This document shows positions 26,350 through 35,318 of a stretch of 64,000 nucleotides of DNA, piece after piece. Positions within the stretch are counted from its first letter, which is position 1. Every line of letters starts with the position of its first letter. The position numbers and the translations under genes were made by a program. This DNA comes from Pseudoduganella danionis (GTDB lineage Bacteria; Pseudomonadota; Gammaproteobacteria; Burkholderiales; Burkholderiaceae_D). The stretch covers positions 1,426,001-1,490,000 of the forward strand of contig NZ_WNKW01000001.1 in the NCBI RefSeq assembly GCF_009720775.1. The letters run 5' to 3'. The notes beneath the pieces are model-generated. The model did no database searches. It was not told the DNA's origin and saw only the letters and a program-made list of their open reading frames with translations.

Positions 26350-28632
26350 CTATTCGACGTGCCACCATGCGGGCAGCAGTGCGCGTAGTTCAGGGCGGCC
26401 GAAGCGGTCATCGATCAGGTAGACGGTGCCGCGGTCAGTCTGGGTGCGGATCACGCGGCCCGCAGCCTGCACCACTTTCTGCATGCCGGGATAGGTGTAG
26501 GTGTAGTCATAGCCGGCGCCAAACAGACTGTCCATGCGCTCGCGTATCTGCTCGTTGACGGGATTGACCTGCGGTAGGCCCAGCGTGGCGACGAACGCGC
26601 CGATCAGCCGAGCACCGGGCAGGTCTACCCCTTCACCGAAAGCGCCACCGAGCACGGCGAAGCCTATGCCGCAGCTATCCGGCGTGTAGCGGGCGAGGAA
26701 GTCAGCGCGTGCCGCTTCGTCCATGCGGCGCGTCTGTGACCACTGCGGGATATCCGGGTAGTGTTCGGCCAGAGTTTGCGCGGCTTTTTCCATGTAGTCG
26801 AAGCTGCTGAAGAAAGCCAGATAGTTGCCGCGCTGCGTGGCGTACTGCTGTCCCATCAGATGGGCGATAGGCAGTAGCGATTGCTGCCGCTGCTGGTAGC
26901 GGGTGGAGATGTGGGCGGCCACTTTGACGCTGAGCTGCTCGGCCACGAACGGCGATTCCACATCCACCCATGCCGTGCTGTCGGGCATGCCGAGCAGATC
27001 GTGAAAGTAGTTCCACGGGCTGAGCGTGGCCGAGAACAGGGCGCTGCAGTGGCTGAGCTGGAAGCGCGGCGCCAGATACGGTGCGGGTACGATGTTGCGG
27101 ATGCACAGCGTGCTGTCGCTGTGCGCGCTGCTGCGGCCCGCGCGCTTTTCGATGTCGAACAAGGCATGGGGACCAAAGCTTTCTGCCAGCCGGGTAAATT
27201 GTAGGGCGTTGAAATAGAACTCCTGCAGCAGCGGTTCGTTATAAGTGGGGTGTTCGTTCTGGTAATCGCTGATGGCGCTGGCCGCCGTCTGCAAGGCGCC
27301 CAGCCATTTTTCCGGCAGTTCGGCATAGGCCTGATAGTCGGCCTGCTGTTCCTTGACCAGTTGATTCCACTGGCGCTGCACGCGGTCCAGCGGTTTCTTC
27401 AAGGCTTCCGGCGCGATCTTGCGCAGCACGCGCAAGCTGCTGTGACTCATGTCGGCGCTATACATCTTGCGCGCGCGCGACACCATGTTGTGGGCTTCGT
27501 CCACCAGCACGCTGACCTTCCAGTCATTCATCACTGTCAGGCCGTGCAGCATGGCGCTCTGATCGAAATAGTAGTTGTAGTCGCCCACGATGACGTCACA
27601 CCAGCGCGCCAGCTCGCTGCCCAGATAGTAGGGGCAGACCTGATGTGCCAGCGCGATGTCTTGCAGCGTCTGGCGGTCGAGTATGCGCTGCTGCTGCGCG
27701 GGCAGGCAGACGTCGAGCGCGGCCTGACGGGCGGCCGGCAGGCGATCATAGAAGCCGCGCGCCAGCGGGCAGGATTCGCCGTGGCAGGCCAGTTCGGGAT
27801 GGACGCAGGCGTTGTCGCGCGCCACCAGTTCCAGTGTGCGTAGCGGCAGCAGCGCGGCGCTGGCGCGGATCACCTGAACGGCATCGAGCGCGAGCTGGCG
27901 CCCCGGCGTTTTGGCAGCCAGGAAGAATACTTTGTCGGTCTGCTGCTGGGCGGCGGCCTTGAGCATGGGGAACAGGCTGCCGACGGATTTGCCGATGCCG
28001 GTGGGGGCTTGTGCCAGCAGACATACGCCGCGTTTGCTGGCGGTGTACATGGCGGCCGCCAGTTCGCGCTGGCCGGGACGGAAGCCCGCATAGGGAAAGG
28101 CCAGTTGCTCGAGCTGGGCATCGCGGGCGCTGCGGTGAGCCATTTCCTGTGCGGCCCATTGCAGGAATCGTTCGCACTGCTGTTCGAAATAGTTCTTGAG
28201 CTCTGCTGCGCTGTACTCCTGCTGCAGCATGGTCTCCTTCTGGCTGCCGACATCAAAATACACCAGTGCCAGCGTGATCTGGGTCAGAGCCTGACTCGCG
28301 CACAGCAGATGGCCATATACTTTGGCCTGAGCCCAGTGTAGCTGGCGCTGGTTGTCGGGCATGCGCGTGAGATCGCCTCTATAGGTCTTGATTTCTTCCA
28401 GCCGCTGCGCCGCGCTGTCGTAGCCATCGGCACGGCCGCGCACATGCAGCGGGCCAAAGTCGCCGGCCAGCGCCAGTTCGCGTTGGTAGTGGCTGCCGCG
28501 CCGTGCCGTAACGGTGGCATGTCCGGCCATGCCTTCCTGCGCCGTGGGCGAGGGCGTAAAGCGCAGATCGAGGTCGCCGGTTTTGGCCGTGAACTCGCAC
28601 AGCGCACGCACGGCGATGGTGTAGCGCTTCAT
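26350..28632 (-). CDS. XPD/DinG-type SF2 DNA helicase with N-terminal Cas4-like PD-(D/E)xK region
   Basis: 760 aa. The ATG at 28632 overlaps the upstream nuclease stop (ATGA), so the pair is translationally coupled; earlier in-frame starts (28641, 28653) would overlap further. Walker A APTGIGKS (209-216), DEAH box (378-381) and an iron-sulfur Cys set at 276, 283, 288 and 333 mark an XPD/Rad3/DinG helicase. The first 130 residues carry D69 (GRADGYD) and E80-I-K82 (RLEEIKTYRG), the pattern of a RecB/Cas4-like nuclease core. The C-terminal helicase motif VVQAAGRVIR is intact. A role in repair of crosslinked or branched DNA with its neighbour is likely. Confidence 0.9.
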   Translation of the reverse strand: MKRYTIAVRALCEFTAKTGDLDLRFTPSPTAQEGMAGHATVTARRGSHYQRELALAGDFGPLHVRGRADGYDSAAQRLEEIKTYRGDLTRMPDNQRQLHWAQAKVYGHLLCASQALTQITLALVYFDVGSQKETMLQQEYSAAELKNYFEQQCERFLQWAAQEMAHRSARDAQLEQLAFPYAGFRPGQRELAAAMYTASKRGVCLLAQAPTGIGKSVGSLFPMLKAAAQQQTDKVFFLAAKTPGRQLALDAVQVIRASAALLPLRTLELVARDNACVHPELACHGESCPLARGFYDRLPAARQAALDVCLPAQQQRILDRQTLQDIALAHQVCPYYLGSELARWCDVIVGDYNYYFDQSAMLHGLTVMNDWKVSVLVDEAHNMVSRARKMYSADMSHSSLRVLRKIAPEALKKPLDRVQRQWNQLVKEQQADYQAYAELPEKWLGALQTAASAISDYQNEHPTYNEPLLQEFYFNALQFTRLAESFGPHALFDIEKRAGRSSAHSDSTLCIRNIVPAPYLAPRFQLSHCSALFSATLSPWNYFHDLLGMPDSTAWVDVESPFVAEQLSVKVAAHISTRYQQRQQSLLPIAHLMGQQYATQRGNYLAFFSSFDYMEKAAQTLAEHYPDIPQWSQTRRMDEAARADFLARYTPDSCGIGFAVLGGAFGEGVDLPGARLIGAFVATLGLPQVNPVNEQIRERMDSLFGAGYDYTYTYPGMQKVVQAAGRVIRTQTDRGTVYLIDDRFGRPELRALLPAWWHVE

Positions 28633-30269
28633 TGCGTCCATTGCAGATAGCACACGGCGACGGGCATCGCGTGTTCGGTGCAGTATTCGATCCAGCGCAG
28701 CTGGTTGTCCTGCAGCCGGTCGCCCGGGCCTTTCACCTCTATCATGGTGTAGCGCTGCTGTTCGGGCCAGAACTGGATCAGGTCGGGGAAGCCGCTGCGG
28801 TTGGCCTTGATGTCGTCGAGGATGCGTTCGAAAGCGCGGCGCAGATGCAATGGCGGAATGCAGTCCAGCGCCAGTTGCAGCAGTTCTTCGTCCAGCGTTT
28901 CCCAGTAGACGAAGGGCGACTGGATGCCGGCCTTGGCGCTGTAGTTGGCCAGGATGGTGGCGCGGTAGCGGCCATCTTCCAGTTGCCCTAATGCCGCCTC
29001 GAACTGGCTGCGGCGGCGCTGGCGGAAATCGGCGCTATGCAGATCGGCCGGCGCGCGGTGGTAGGGATGGAAGAAGGCGCCCGGGATGGGGCTAAAGATG
29101 GCGTCCCAGCACAGCAGGCCAAACAGTGAGTTGATCAGCGCATTTTCCACGTAGTACACGGGCGCTGCATCCTGATGCAGGTGTTCGCGCACCACCAGCT
29201 CCACATAGGTGGCGACGGCCGGTGGCGCTAGCTGCAGATCGATGCGCTGCGGCTGGGCCTGCTCTACGCGGGCCGGTTTTGGCTGGCCCACGGCGCGCGC
29301 GAGTCGTGGCGCCATGCGCAGCAGTTGCTGGCGTTCGGCTGCGCTTTCGGGCGCCTGCATGGCTTGCTGCAGCAGCGCATAGGCGGGGCCGCTGCGCCCA
29401 TCTTTTTCCAGCACACGGATGGCGCGCGCGCGGGCGCCCGGATACAGGCTGTCGGCGTACAGCAGGTAGGCGGCGGGCCAGTCCTGCTGCTTTTCCAGAT
29501 GCTGGGCGATCTGGAACAGGAATTTGTGGCGCCGGCTGCGCAGCCACTCGTTATCGTCGGCGCAGGGCGGCAGGTCGGCGATCACGTCGCTGTAGTCCGC
29601 GCCGGCATTGAAGCGTTCGTAGCAGTTGTGCAGGGCGAGGAAATCGTCGATGTCGCGGCGGTTGCGAAAGCCCCGCGCAGCCGGCGAGAAGTCGACTTTT
29701 TCATACTGGTAGATACCCAGATCGGACAGCACGAACTCGGTCCAGTCCTGATAGAAGTTACCGAAAAAGATAAGGCGCAGGCGGTCGCACAGGGGCTGGA
29801 TCAGGTTGCGGTAGCAAGGGTCGCTGGTTGCGCCGCACCAGTCCGTATAGTGCTGCGGCCTATCGAACTGCGGCTGCAGTGCTGCCAGCTGGTCGGCCTT
29901 GCGCAGCTGGCGCAGGGCCGGCGTTAGCTGGAATACCTCGGTGATTTCGGGCTTCTGCAGCAGTTCAAACAGTTCTTCCAGCGAGAGCAGGGGATCGGTG
30001 GCCACCAAGCCCCGTTGCACCAGCGGCAGTGCGGCGTCTTGGGTGTCGCCGATTTCCTCGTACACCAGTTTGGAGGCGCGGAACAGCGTGCCTTTGCGCA
30101 TCACCATGCGCACCAGCAGGGCCCGCGAAGCCTGGGGCAGGCTATGGTAGGTGGCGAGGAAATCCCGCTCGTCCTGCGCCAGTAGGTCGTCGTAGCGCTC
30201 GCCTATCCAGCGCAGCACCAGTTCGAAGTTGTCGAGGTAATACAGGGGATTGTCGAGCACGCGGTTCAT
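28629..30269 (-). CDS. FAN1-like VRR-NUC domain structure-specific nuclease
   Basis: 546 aa, close to the length of characterised bacterial FAN1 proteins. The N-terminal SAP-like/helical region begins NPLYYLDNFELVLRWI and has MRKGTLFRASKLVYEEIGD; a TPR-like middle follows. The C-terminal VRR-NUC domain carries the catalytic set G-F-P-D (SGFPDLIQFW) and E-V-K (TMIEVKGPGDRLQDNQLRW). FAN1 enzymes cut 5' flaps and unhook interstrand crosslinks. Its stop overlaps the start of the helicase gene, and the pairing of a VRR-NUC protein with this helicase type recurs in proteobacteria. Confidence 0.92.
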   Translation of the reverse strand: MNRVLDNPLYYLDNFELVLRWIGERYDDLLAQDERDFLATYHSLPQASRALLVRMVMRKGTLFRASKLVYEEIGDTQDAALPLVQRGLVATDPLLSLEELFELLQKPEITEVFQLTPALRQLRKADQLAALQPQFDRPQHYTDWCGATSDPCYRNLIQPLCDRLRLIFFGNFYQDWTEFVLSDLGIYQYEKVDFSPAARGFRNRRDIDDFLALHNCYERFNAGADYSDVIADLPPCADDNEWLRSRRHKFLFQIAQHLEKQQDWPAAYLLYADSLYPGARARAIRVLEKDGRSGPAYALLQQAMQAPESAAERQQLLRMAPRLARAVGQPKPARVEQAQPQRIDLQLAPPAVATYVELVVREHLHQDAAPVYYVENALINSLFGLLCWDAIFSPIPGAFFHPYHRAPADLHSADFRQRRRSQFEAALGQLEDGRYRATILANYSAKAGIQSPFVYWETLDEELLQLALDCIPPLHLRRAFERILDDIKANRSGFPDLIQFWPEQQRYTMIEVKGPGDRLQDNQLRWIEYCTEHAMPVAVCYLQWTQ

Positions 30270-30363
30270 GACGGGCGCTAAAAGCGATAACTGTTTTTAT
30301 ATACAGTGTAGCGCTTCCGCTCGTATCCGGCAAACCTGTTGCGCGCGCAGTGAACAGTGGCAG

Positions 30364-30386
30364 GCGACCGCGTCAGGCGCGGCCGC
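30364..30386 (-). terminator. GC-rich hairpin downstream of phasin gene
   Basis: A 9-bp stem (30364-30372 with 30378-30386, one G-T wobble) and 5-nt loop lie 17 bp after the phasin stop. It lacks a T run, so it may stabilise the 3' end and not terminate. Confidence 0.45.
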
Positions 30387-30402
30387 ACTGCAGGGACTGG
30401 CC

Positions 30403-30990
30403 TTATTTGGCCGTTTTGCGGCTGCGCGCAGGCTTGGCTGGTTTGGCTGGCGTGGCCGTGTTCTGCTCGACCAAGGCGCTGGCTTTGGCGATTTGCTCTT
30501 CCACCGAAGCGACGGCCTGCTTGGTGGCTTTAGTGACCTGCTCGTAGCCGGCAAACGCGTTGTCGATCGCGGTTTTGACGATTTGTACGGCATTTTCCGA
30601 ACCGGGACGCACGTTCTTGGTTACGTCGTAGATCAGGGCGCTCAGCGTGCTCTTGGCTTCCGTCATGTGGGCGTCGGCTGCGCGGCTGAATTCTTCGCGG
30701 ATTTCGGCAATGATGGCACCCAGTTGTTCGTTGTAGGCGGCAGCACCGGCCATGCCCGGCTGTACCTTGGCCGCTGCCAGCGACATGGCGGCTTTCGGAT
30801 CGCTGCTCTGGCTGAGCTCTTTGCTGGTCGCCAGTTGTTCTTCCATCTGCGCTTTGGCCGTGGCCAGATTGAGCGCAACGACCTGTTCTACCCCCTGCAC
30901 GGCTTTGCTGGTGAGGGTGTTAAAGGTTTCTAGCTGGAATTCAAACAAGGCTTTGGTGGCGTTCGCAAATTGCTCTGGGTTGGTGAACAT
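30403..30990 (-). CDS. phaP: Phasin family protein (PHA granule-associated)
   Basis: 195 aa from the ATG at 30990, which has GAGGAG 5 nt before it; the open frame upstream to 31137 is not used. The start MFTNPEQFANATKALFEFQLETFNTLTSKAVQGVEQVVALN is typical of the Oxalobacteraceae/Burkholderia phasin_2 family. The middle is amphipathic coiled helix, and the tail is an Ala/Pro/Lys-rich stretch (NTATPAKPAKPARSRKTAK), also usual. Coats polyhydroxyalkanoate granules in the cytoplasm. No other PHA gene is in the window. Confidence 0.92.
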   Translation of the reverse strand: MFTNPEQFANATKALFEFQLETFNTLTSKAVQGVEQVVALNLATAKAQMEEQLATSKELSQSSDPKAAMSLAAAKVQPGMAGAAAYNEQLGAIIAEIREEFSRAADAHMTEAKSTLSALIYDVTKNVRPGSENAVQIVKTAIDNAFAGYEQVTKATKQAVASVEEQIAKASALVEQNTATPAKPAKPARSRKTAK

Positions 30991-31084
30991 ACAGTCTCCT
31001 CGGATAGTTGGGATGCAGCGTGACTTGTTCTGTGTGGCTTGATACTTTGCTACGGATTGTTTGCTACCGCATACGGGCAAACCA

Positions 31085-31291
31085 TTATTTAGCAAGCAGG
31101 CGCTTTTCGCAACGGCTATCTTTAAACGGGCCCGCATCCTGCACCCAGCCGGGGCCTAGCGGCGTCTGCGAGCAGGCCAGTTGACCGTCTATCTTGCTGC
31201 GCCACAGATACCACGGGGCAGGGCCAGCCTGCACGGCGGCAGCCAGCAGGCACAGCAGACAGAGTATCGACCAGGGTTTGATATGGCGCAT
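31085..31291 (-). CDS. Small exported protein downstream of diguanylate cyclase
   Basis: 68 aa: a signal peptide (MRHIKPWSILCLLCLLAAAVQA), then a 46-residue mature part with two cysteines (LACSQ, SRCEK) that could form a disulfide. It starts 3 bp after the GGDEF gene stop, on the same strand, with CGGATAAA before the ATG. The coupling suggests a shared transcript. Not recognised as a named family. Confidence 0.65.
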   Translation of the reverse strand: MRHIKPWSILCLLCLLAAAVQAGPAPWYLWRSKIDGQLACSQTPLGPGWVQDAGPFKDSRCEKRLLAK

Positions 31292-31294
31292 GAT

Positions 31295-32449
31295 TTATCC
31301 GAGCTGGCGGCTGCACACACGGTTGCGGCCGCTGTTCTTGGCAGCGTACAGCATGTCGTCCGCCACCGTAATCATATTCATATGGGCGCTTGTGCTGCTG
31401 CGGCCAAAGTTGATACTGGCCACGCCAAAGCTGGCGGTGGCGTTGATCTGCTGATCCTGATATTGAACGGGCTGGGCACTCAAGGCCAGCCGCAGGCGCT
31501 GCGCCAGCAGTTCGCCGCCGGCCAGATCCGTTTCCGGCAGGATCAGCAGGAATTCTTCGCCGCCGTAGCGCACCACACTGTCGACGCCTTCGCGCGTGAT
31601 GGCTTGCATCAGGCTGGCAAAGTGTTGCAAGACTGCATCACCGCCATGGTGGCCGTAGCGGTCGTTGACGAGCTTGAAGTGGTCCAGATCGCACATGATG
31701 ACCGTCAGGCTCAGCTGATAGCGCTGGGCCCGCGAGATTTCCGTTTCCAGCAATTGCTGGTGCAGATAGCGCCGGTTGTAGCAGCCCGTCAGCGGATCGC
31801 GGATGGACAGATTCTTGAGCACATTCTGCGCCGTGTATTCATGCCGCATCAGCAGCTGGTAACGCTGGGCGGCGACATAGCCGAACATATTGGTGAGCGC
31901 CAACATGGTTGCAATAGTGCCCAGCTCGACCGGCCGCAAATGGCCCATGCCTGCTGCCAGTAGCACGAAGCCCAGCGTACAGCTAATAGCGATCGCCGCC
32001 GAATACAGCAGGCGGTTGGGAATATAGATGTAAAACACAATGATGACGATGGCCATCGAAATGGCGTGCAGGGAAAACTGGCCGGAGCGCAGCGCCGCGA
32101 TCAGCAGGAAGCCGCCGCCGCTGACCAGCTCGGCCATGCTGGCCACCAGCTGGGTGGTGGCAACGGAATCGCGCCAGCGCCGCAGCACCAGTATGCCGCC
32201 CATGGCCGCGCCGGCCACAGCCAGCCGCACGCCGGCCAGCATGGCAGTCTGGCTCGAATAGCCCAGCCAGATGATGTCGGTGATATTGAAGCCCAGATAG
32301 ACCAGCGTGCAGATCACCAGCGTGACGCGGAGTTGCCGTTGGGTGCTAGCCAGATGGTGGCGCAGGAACGCTTGCTCGTCGGCGCTGGACTGGAATTCGC
32401 AGCGCCAGGCTGCCAGGGGCGGGCTTTTTTTTGAGTCGGGTAAGGACAC
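31295..32449 (-). CDS. Diguanylate cyclase with multi-helix membrane sensor
   Basis: 384 aa. About six transmembrane helices in residues 40-205 (MASE-like layout), then a GGDEF domain: RDPLTGCYNRRYL, CDLDHFKLVNDRYGH and the active-site loop RYGGEEF, intact for c-di-GMP synthesis. The inhibitory I-site RxxD expected just before it reads E-G-V-D, so product feedback is probably lost. There is no EAL domain. The 68-aa exported protein follows immediately and may be a partner. Confidence 0.92.
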   Translation of the reverse strand: MSLPDSKKSPPLAAWRCEFQSSADEQAFLRHHLASTQRQLRVTLVICTLVYLGFNITDIIWLGYSSQTAMLAGVRLAVAGAAMGGILVLRRWRDSVATTQLVASMAELVSGGGFLLIAALRSGQFSLHAISMAIVIIVFYIYIPNRLLYSAAIAISCTLGFVLLAAGMGHLRPVELGTIATMLALTNMFGYVAAQRYQLLMRHEYTAQNVLKNLSIRDPLTGCYNRRYLHQQLLETEISRAQRYQLSLTVIMCDLDHFKLVNDRYGHHGGDAVLQHFASLMQAITREGVDSVVRYGGEEFLLILPETDLAGGELLAQRLRLALSAQPVQYQDQQINATASFGVASINFGRSSTSAHMNMITVADDMLYAAKNSGRNRVCSRQLG

Positions 32450-32545
32450 AGCGTATGGTTCTCCGGGCTGGGTACACGAAGCTTAACTGCCTGAACTAAT
32501 TATACGGCTGCAACTTCTTTGCAGATAGGAATAAATTACGCGCAC

Positions 32546-34660
32546 TCAGTTAGGGGCAACCAGCGGCAGATGTATGGTAAAGCGTGTGCCTTGCGGGCTG
32601 CTTTGCACATCGATGCGTCCGCCCAGCAAACCGGTAATGATGTTGTGCGTGCGGTACAGGCCCAGCCCGGAGCCACCGGCGCCCAGCTGGGTGGTGAAGA
32701 AGGGATCGTAGATGCGCGACAGGCTGGCTTCCGGTATGCCCACGCCGTCATCTTCTATGGTCAGGATGATTTCATCCTGGCTGCCGCCCTGTGCGCGGAA
32801 GCGTATGGTGCCATGGCTGCGCCCTTTGAACGCATGCACCACGCAGTTGTCGATCAGGTTTTCCAGCGCTTGCCCCAGCGGGCCCGGATAACCGTCCAGT
32901 ACCAGCCCTGCCGCTACGTCTTCCTGCAGCTCGATGCCATGCTGCTTGAGTTTTGTTTCGATGACGGGGCGTATCAGATGGAGTACGTCAGCCAGCAGAT
33001 AGCGCTCGCGCTGGGCATTGTCGCTATCGACGGCGATGCGTTTGAAGCTGGCCACTAGCTGGGCCGCACGATTCAGATTGCGCAGTACCACGGCATCGGC
33101 ATCGCTGGCCTGCTGCAGATAGTTATCCAGGGTGGAGCGGCGCAGCCCGTTGACCAGTTCGGCCTGCAAGCTGGCCGTGCGCTCGCTCATGCTGCTGGCC
33201 ATGATCAGGCAATTGCCTATCGGCGTGTTCAGTTCATGGGCGACGCCTGCTACCAGCGCGCCCAGTGCTGCTAGCTTGTCGCGCCGGACCAGCTCTTCCT
33301 GCGTCATGCTGAGGTTTTCCAGCGCTACGGTCAGTTCTTCGTTGGCGTGTTCGGCTTCTTCCTTGGCCTGCTGTAATTGCGCCGTGCGTTCCTGCACCAG
33401 CACTTCCAGATGTTCGCGGTGGCGTTGCAGCTCGGCTTCGCGCCGCGTGCTGCTGACGGCGATGCGGGCGATCTGGGTGGCAGCGGCAATCAGTTGCTGG
33501 TCGTTCTCCGTGGGGCTGCGCGGTTCGCGGTAATACATGGCGAAGCTGCCCAGCACGGTGGTGGGGGTGGCCATGATGGGCGTGGCCCAGCAGGCGCGCA
33601 GGCCGAATCGGGCCGGTATTTCCTTGTAGGGCGCCCACAGCGGATCGGTCATGATGTCGCTGACCACCACATTCTGCTTGCGGTAGATGGCTGTACCACA
33701 GGAGCCTACGCTGGGGCCGGCCAATAGGCCGTCTATGCTGGCCATATAGTCTGGCGGCATGCTGGGCGCTGAAACTGCCTGCATCGTCACGCCGTCGTCC
33801 GCGACCAGCATGATGGTACACAGCACCGGTGGCGCTTGCGACTCGATCAGCAACATCAGCCGGTCCAGCGTGGTGCTGAGTGGCACACCGCTGGCGATCA
33901 TTTCGAGTAGCTGGGTCTTGCCTTCACGCAGTTCTTCCGCCAGCCGGCCCGAACTGATATCGACGATGCGCGTATGCAGCAGTGCGTGGCCATCGACTGT
34001 CACGGGCACCAGCGCGACATCGCATTCGAGCGGCTGATTCTGGTGGCCCAGCATGGTGATCTTGCAGCGCTGTGGCGTGGCGCTGGCGTTTTTCTGCTGA
34101 CAGATTTGCAGGCGCACTTGCGTGGCCTCCCCATCGGGCTGGCTGGCCGGGCAGAGTGCATCGAAATGGGTTTGCAACAATTCCGCTTCCGTCAGGCCGA
34201 ACAGGCGGCGCGCATGCTGGTTGCTGTCGATGATAGCCAGATCGGCCGCGTGCAGCAGCAGCACGGGATCGGGCGAGTGGGCCAGCATGTGGTGGTAATT
34301 GATTTGCAGCGTGTCCTTGTCGGGCAGGCCCGGACGGACGGGGGCGGGGCTGAGTATGCGCAGGTGCAGCAGGATTTTTTCGGCCAGCAGATCGGGCGCC
34401 AGTTGTAGGTCCCAGTGGACCACCTGCAATATGCCGGCTTGCTGCCATGGCGCGCAGAGCCCGGCGTCCAGCGTCTGGTCAAATATCAGCAGGGCAGTAT
34501 GTTCGGCCGCACCCTCGGCGGCTTGCGTATCAGTGGCCGCACGGCTGTCGGCCCACATGCCATGCCGTACCAGCATGGTGTTCAGCGGAGCTACAGCATA
34601 CACAGGATCGCTGACGATCAGTATGCGGCGATGCTCACTAGAGGGGAGTAGCGCTGCCAT
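32546..34660 (-). CDS. PAS/GAF sensor histidine kinase
   Basis: 704 aa from the ATG at 34660 (a TTG at 34672 also opens the frame). Order: an N-terminal receiver-like domain (HRRILIVSDPVYAVAPL) without a clear phospho-acceptor; PAS (about 120-230, DSNQHARRLFGLTEAEL); GAF (about 250-405, GPSVGSCGTAIYRKQNVVVSDI); a long coiled coil; HisKA-like H-box GVAHELNTPIGN; HATPase with N-box ENLIDNCVVHAF, G-boxes EDDGVGIPE and GGSGLGLYRTHNI. No transmembrane helices, so cytoplasmic. No response regulator is adjacent, so it is an orphan kinase here. Low-oxygen-type signals are often read by PAS/GAF kinases, but nothing in the sequence fixes the ligand. Confidence 0.88.
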   Translation of the reverse strand: MAALLPSSEHRRILIVSDPVYAVAPLNTMLVRHGMWADSRAATDTQAAEGAAEHTALLIFDQTLDAGLCAPWQQAGILQVVHWDLQLAPDLLAEKILLHLRILSPAPVRPGLPDKDTLQINYHHMLAHSPDPVLLLHAADLAIIDSNQHARRLFGLTEAELLQTHFDALCPASQPDGEATQVRLQICQQKNASATPQRCKITMLGHQNQPLECDVALVPVTVDGHALLHTRIVDISSGRLAEELREGKTQLLEMIASGVPLSTTLDRLMLLIESQAPPVLCTIMLVADDGVTMQAVSAPSMPPDYMASIDGLLAGPSVGSCGTAIYRKQNVVVSDIMTDPLWAPYKEIPARFGLRACWATPIMATPTTVLGSFAMYYREPRSPTENDQQLIAAATQIARIAVSSTRREAELQRHREHLEVLVQERTAQLQQAKEEAEHANEELTVALENLSMTQEELVRRDKLAALGALVAGVAHELNTPIGNCLIMASSMSERTASLQAELVNGLRRSTLDNYLQQASDADAVVLRNLNRAAQLVASFKRIAVDSDNAQRERYLLADVLHLIRPVIETKLKQHGIELQEDVAAGLVLDGYPGPLGQALENLIDNCVVHAFKGRSHGTIRFRAQGGSQDEIILTIEDDGVGIPEASLSRIYDPFFTTQLGAGGSGLGLYRTHNIITGLLGGRIDVQSSPQGTRFTIHLPLVAPN

Positions 34661-34728
34661 GATAGTTGCCAAGGATTAGATACCGGAAGTTGGGCGCATG
34701 TTCAGTGTCACAGGATGGCGCATTGGGG

Positions 34729-35148
34729 TCAAGCCGCTTGTTGTTCCGCCGCCTCTTGCGCAGCGCGTATCAGGGGGAAATTGTCTTCTATCCAGTCCAC
34801 CAGTACCTCCAGCCGGGTGGCCGCCTCGCGCCCCAGAGGCGTCAGGCTGTATTCCACATGAGGCGGGACCACCTGCTGGGCGACGCGCAGCACCAGCCCG
34901 TCATAAACCAGCCCATCGAGCGTCTGAGCCAGCATCTTCTCGCTGACGCCACCGATGGCGCGACGCAGCTGGCTGAATCGATGGGTGCCATCGAGCAGCA
35001 CCACCAGCACCAGCACACCCCAGCGGCTGGTGATATGCCCCAGTACAGCGCGCGAAGGGCACTCGGCCGCCAGCAACTGGGCCGGTTGCTGGTCATTCAG
35101 GCGGGCGATGGCCTTGCGTAGGGAGCGGCTACTGCCGGAGCTGTTCAT
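34729..35148 (-). CDS. HxlR-family transcriptional regulator
   Basis: 139 aa. Winged helix of the HxlR type: a single Cys in AAECPSRAVLGHITSRWGVLVL, then FSQLRRAIGGVSEKMLAQTLDGLVYDGLV and VEYSLTPLG. It is divergent from the qorB-like gene, as ytfH is from ytfG (qorB) in E. coli, and very probably controls it. The Cys residue is the redox-sensitive position in QorR/HypR-type members, which suggests quinone or disulfide stress sensing. The shared 170-bp gap contains a 7-bp inverted repeat at 35236-35254. Confidence 0.92.
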   Translation of the reverse strand: MNSSGSSRSLRKAIARLNDQQPAQLLAAECPSRAVLGHITSRWGVLVLVVLLDGTHRFSQLRRAIGGVSEKMLAQTLDGLVYDGLVLRVAQQVVPPHVEYSLTPLGREAATRLEVLVDWIEDNFPLIRAAQEAAEQQAA

Positions 35149-35235
35149 GATCTATCCAGTTACAAAGGTGGCGTGCTGGCGCTATTTTACCGGTCAGAAC
35201 GGCAGCTAGCACATAGGCACTAACTAAAATGTGCG

Positions 35236-35254
35236 TACTTACATTTCGTAAGTA
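35236..35254. promoter_or_regulatory. Candidate HxlR operator
   Basis: TACTTAC-N5-GTAAGTA is a perfect 7-bp inverted repeat with a 5-bp centre, in the gap between the divergent HxlR and qorB-like genes. The AT-rich site lies 65 bp before the qorB-like start, where a promoter is expected. Confidence 0.6.
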
Positions 35255-35318
35255 TAGCATTTATGATGGCTGAACTCGCGCGGAAAGTTCCCCGCGAACT
35301 TACTCAAAGGAAAAAAAC

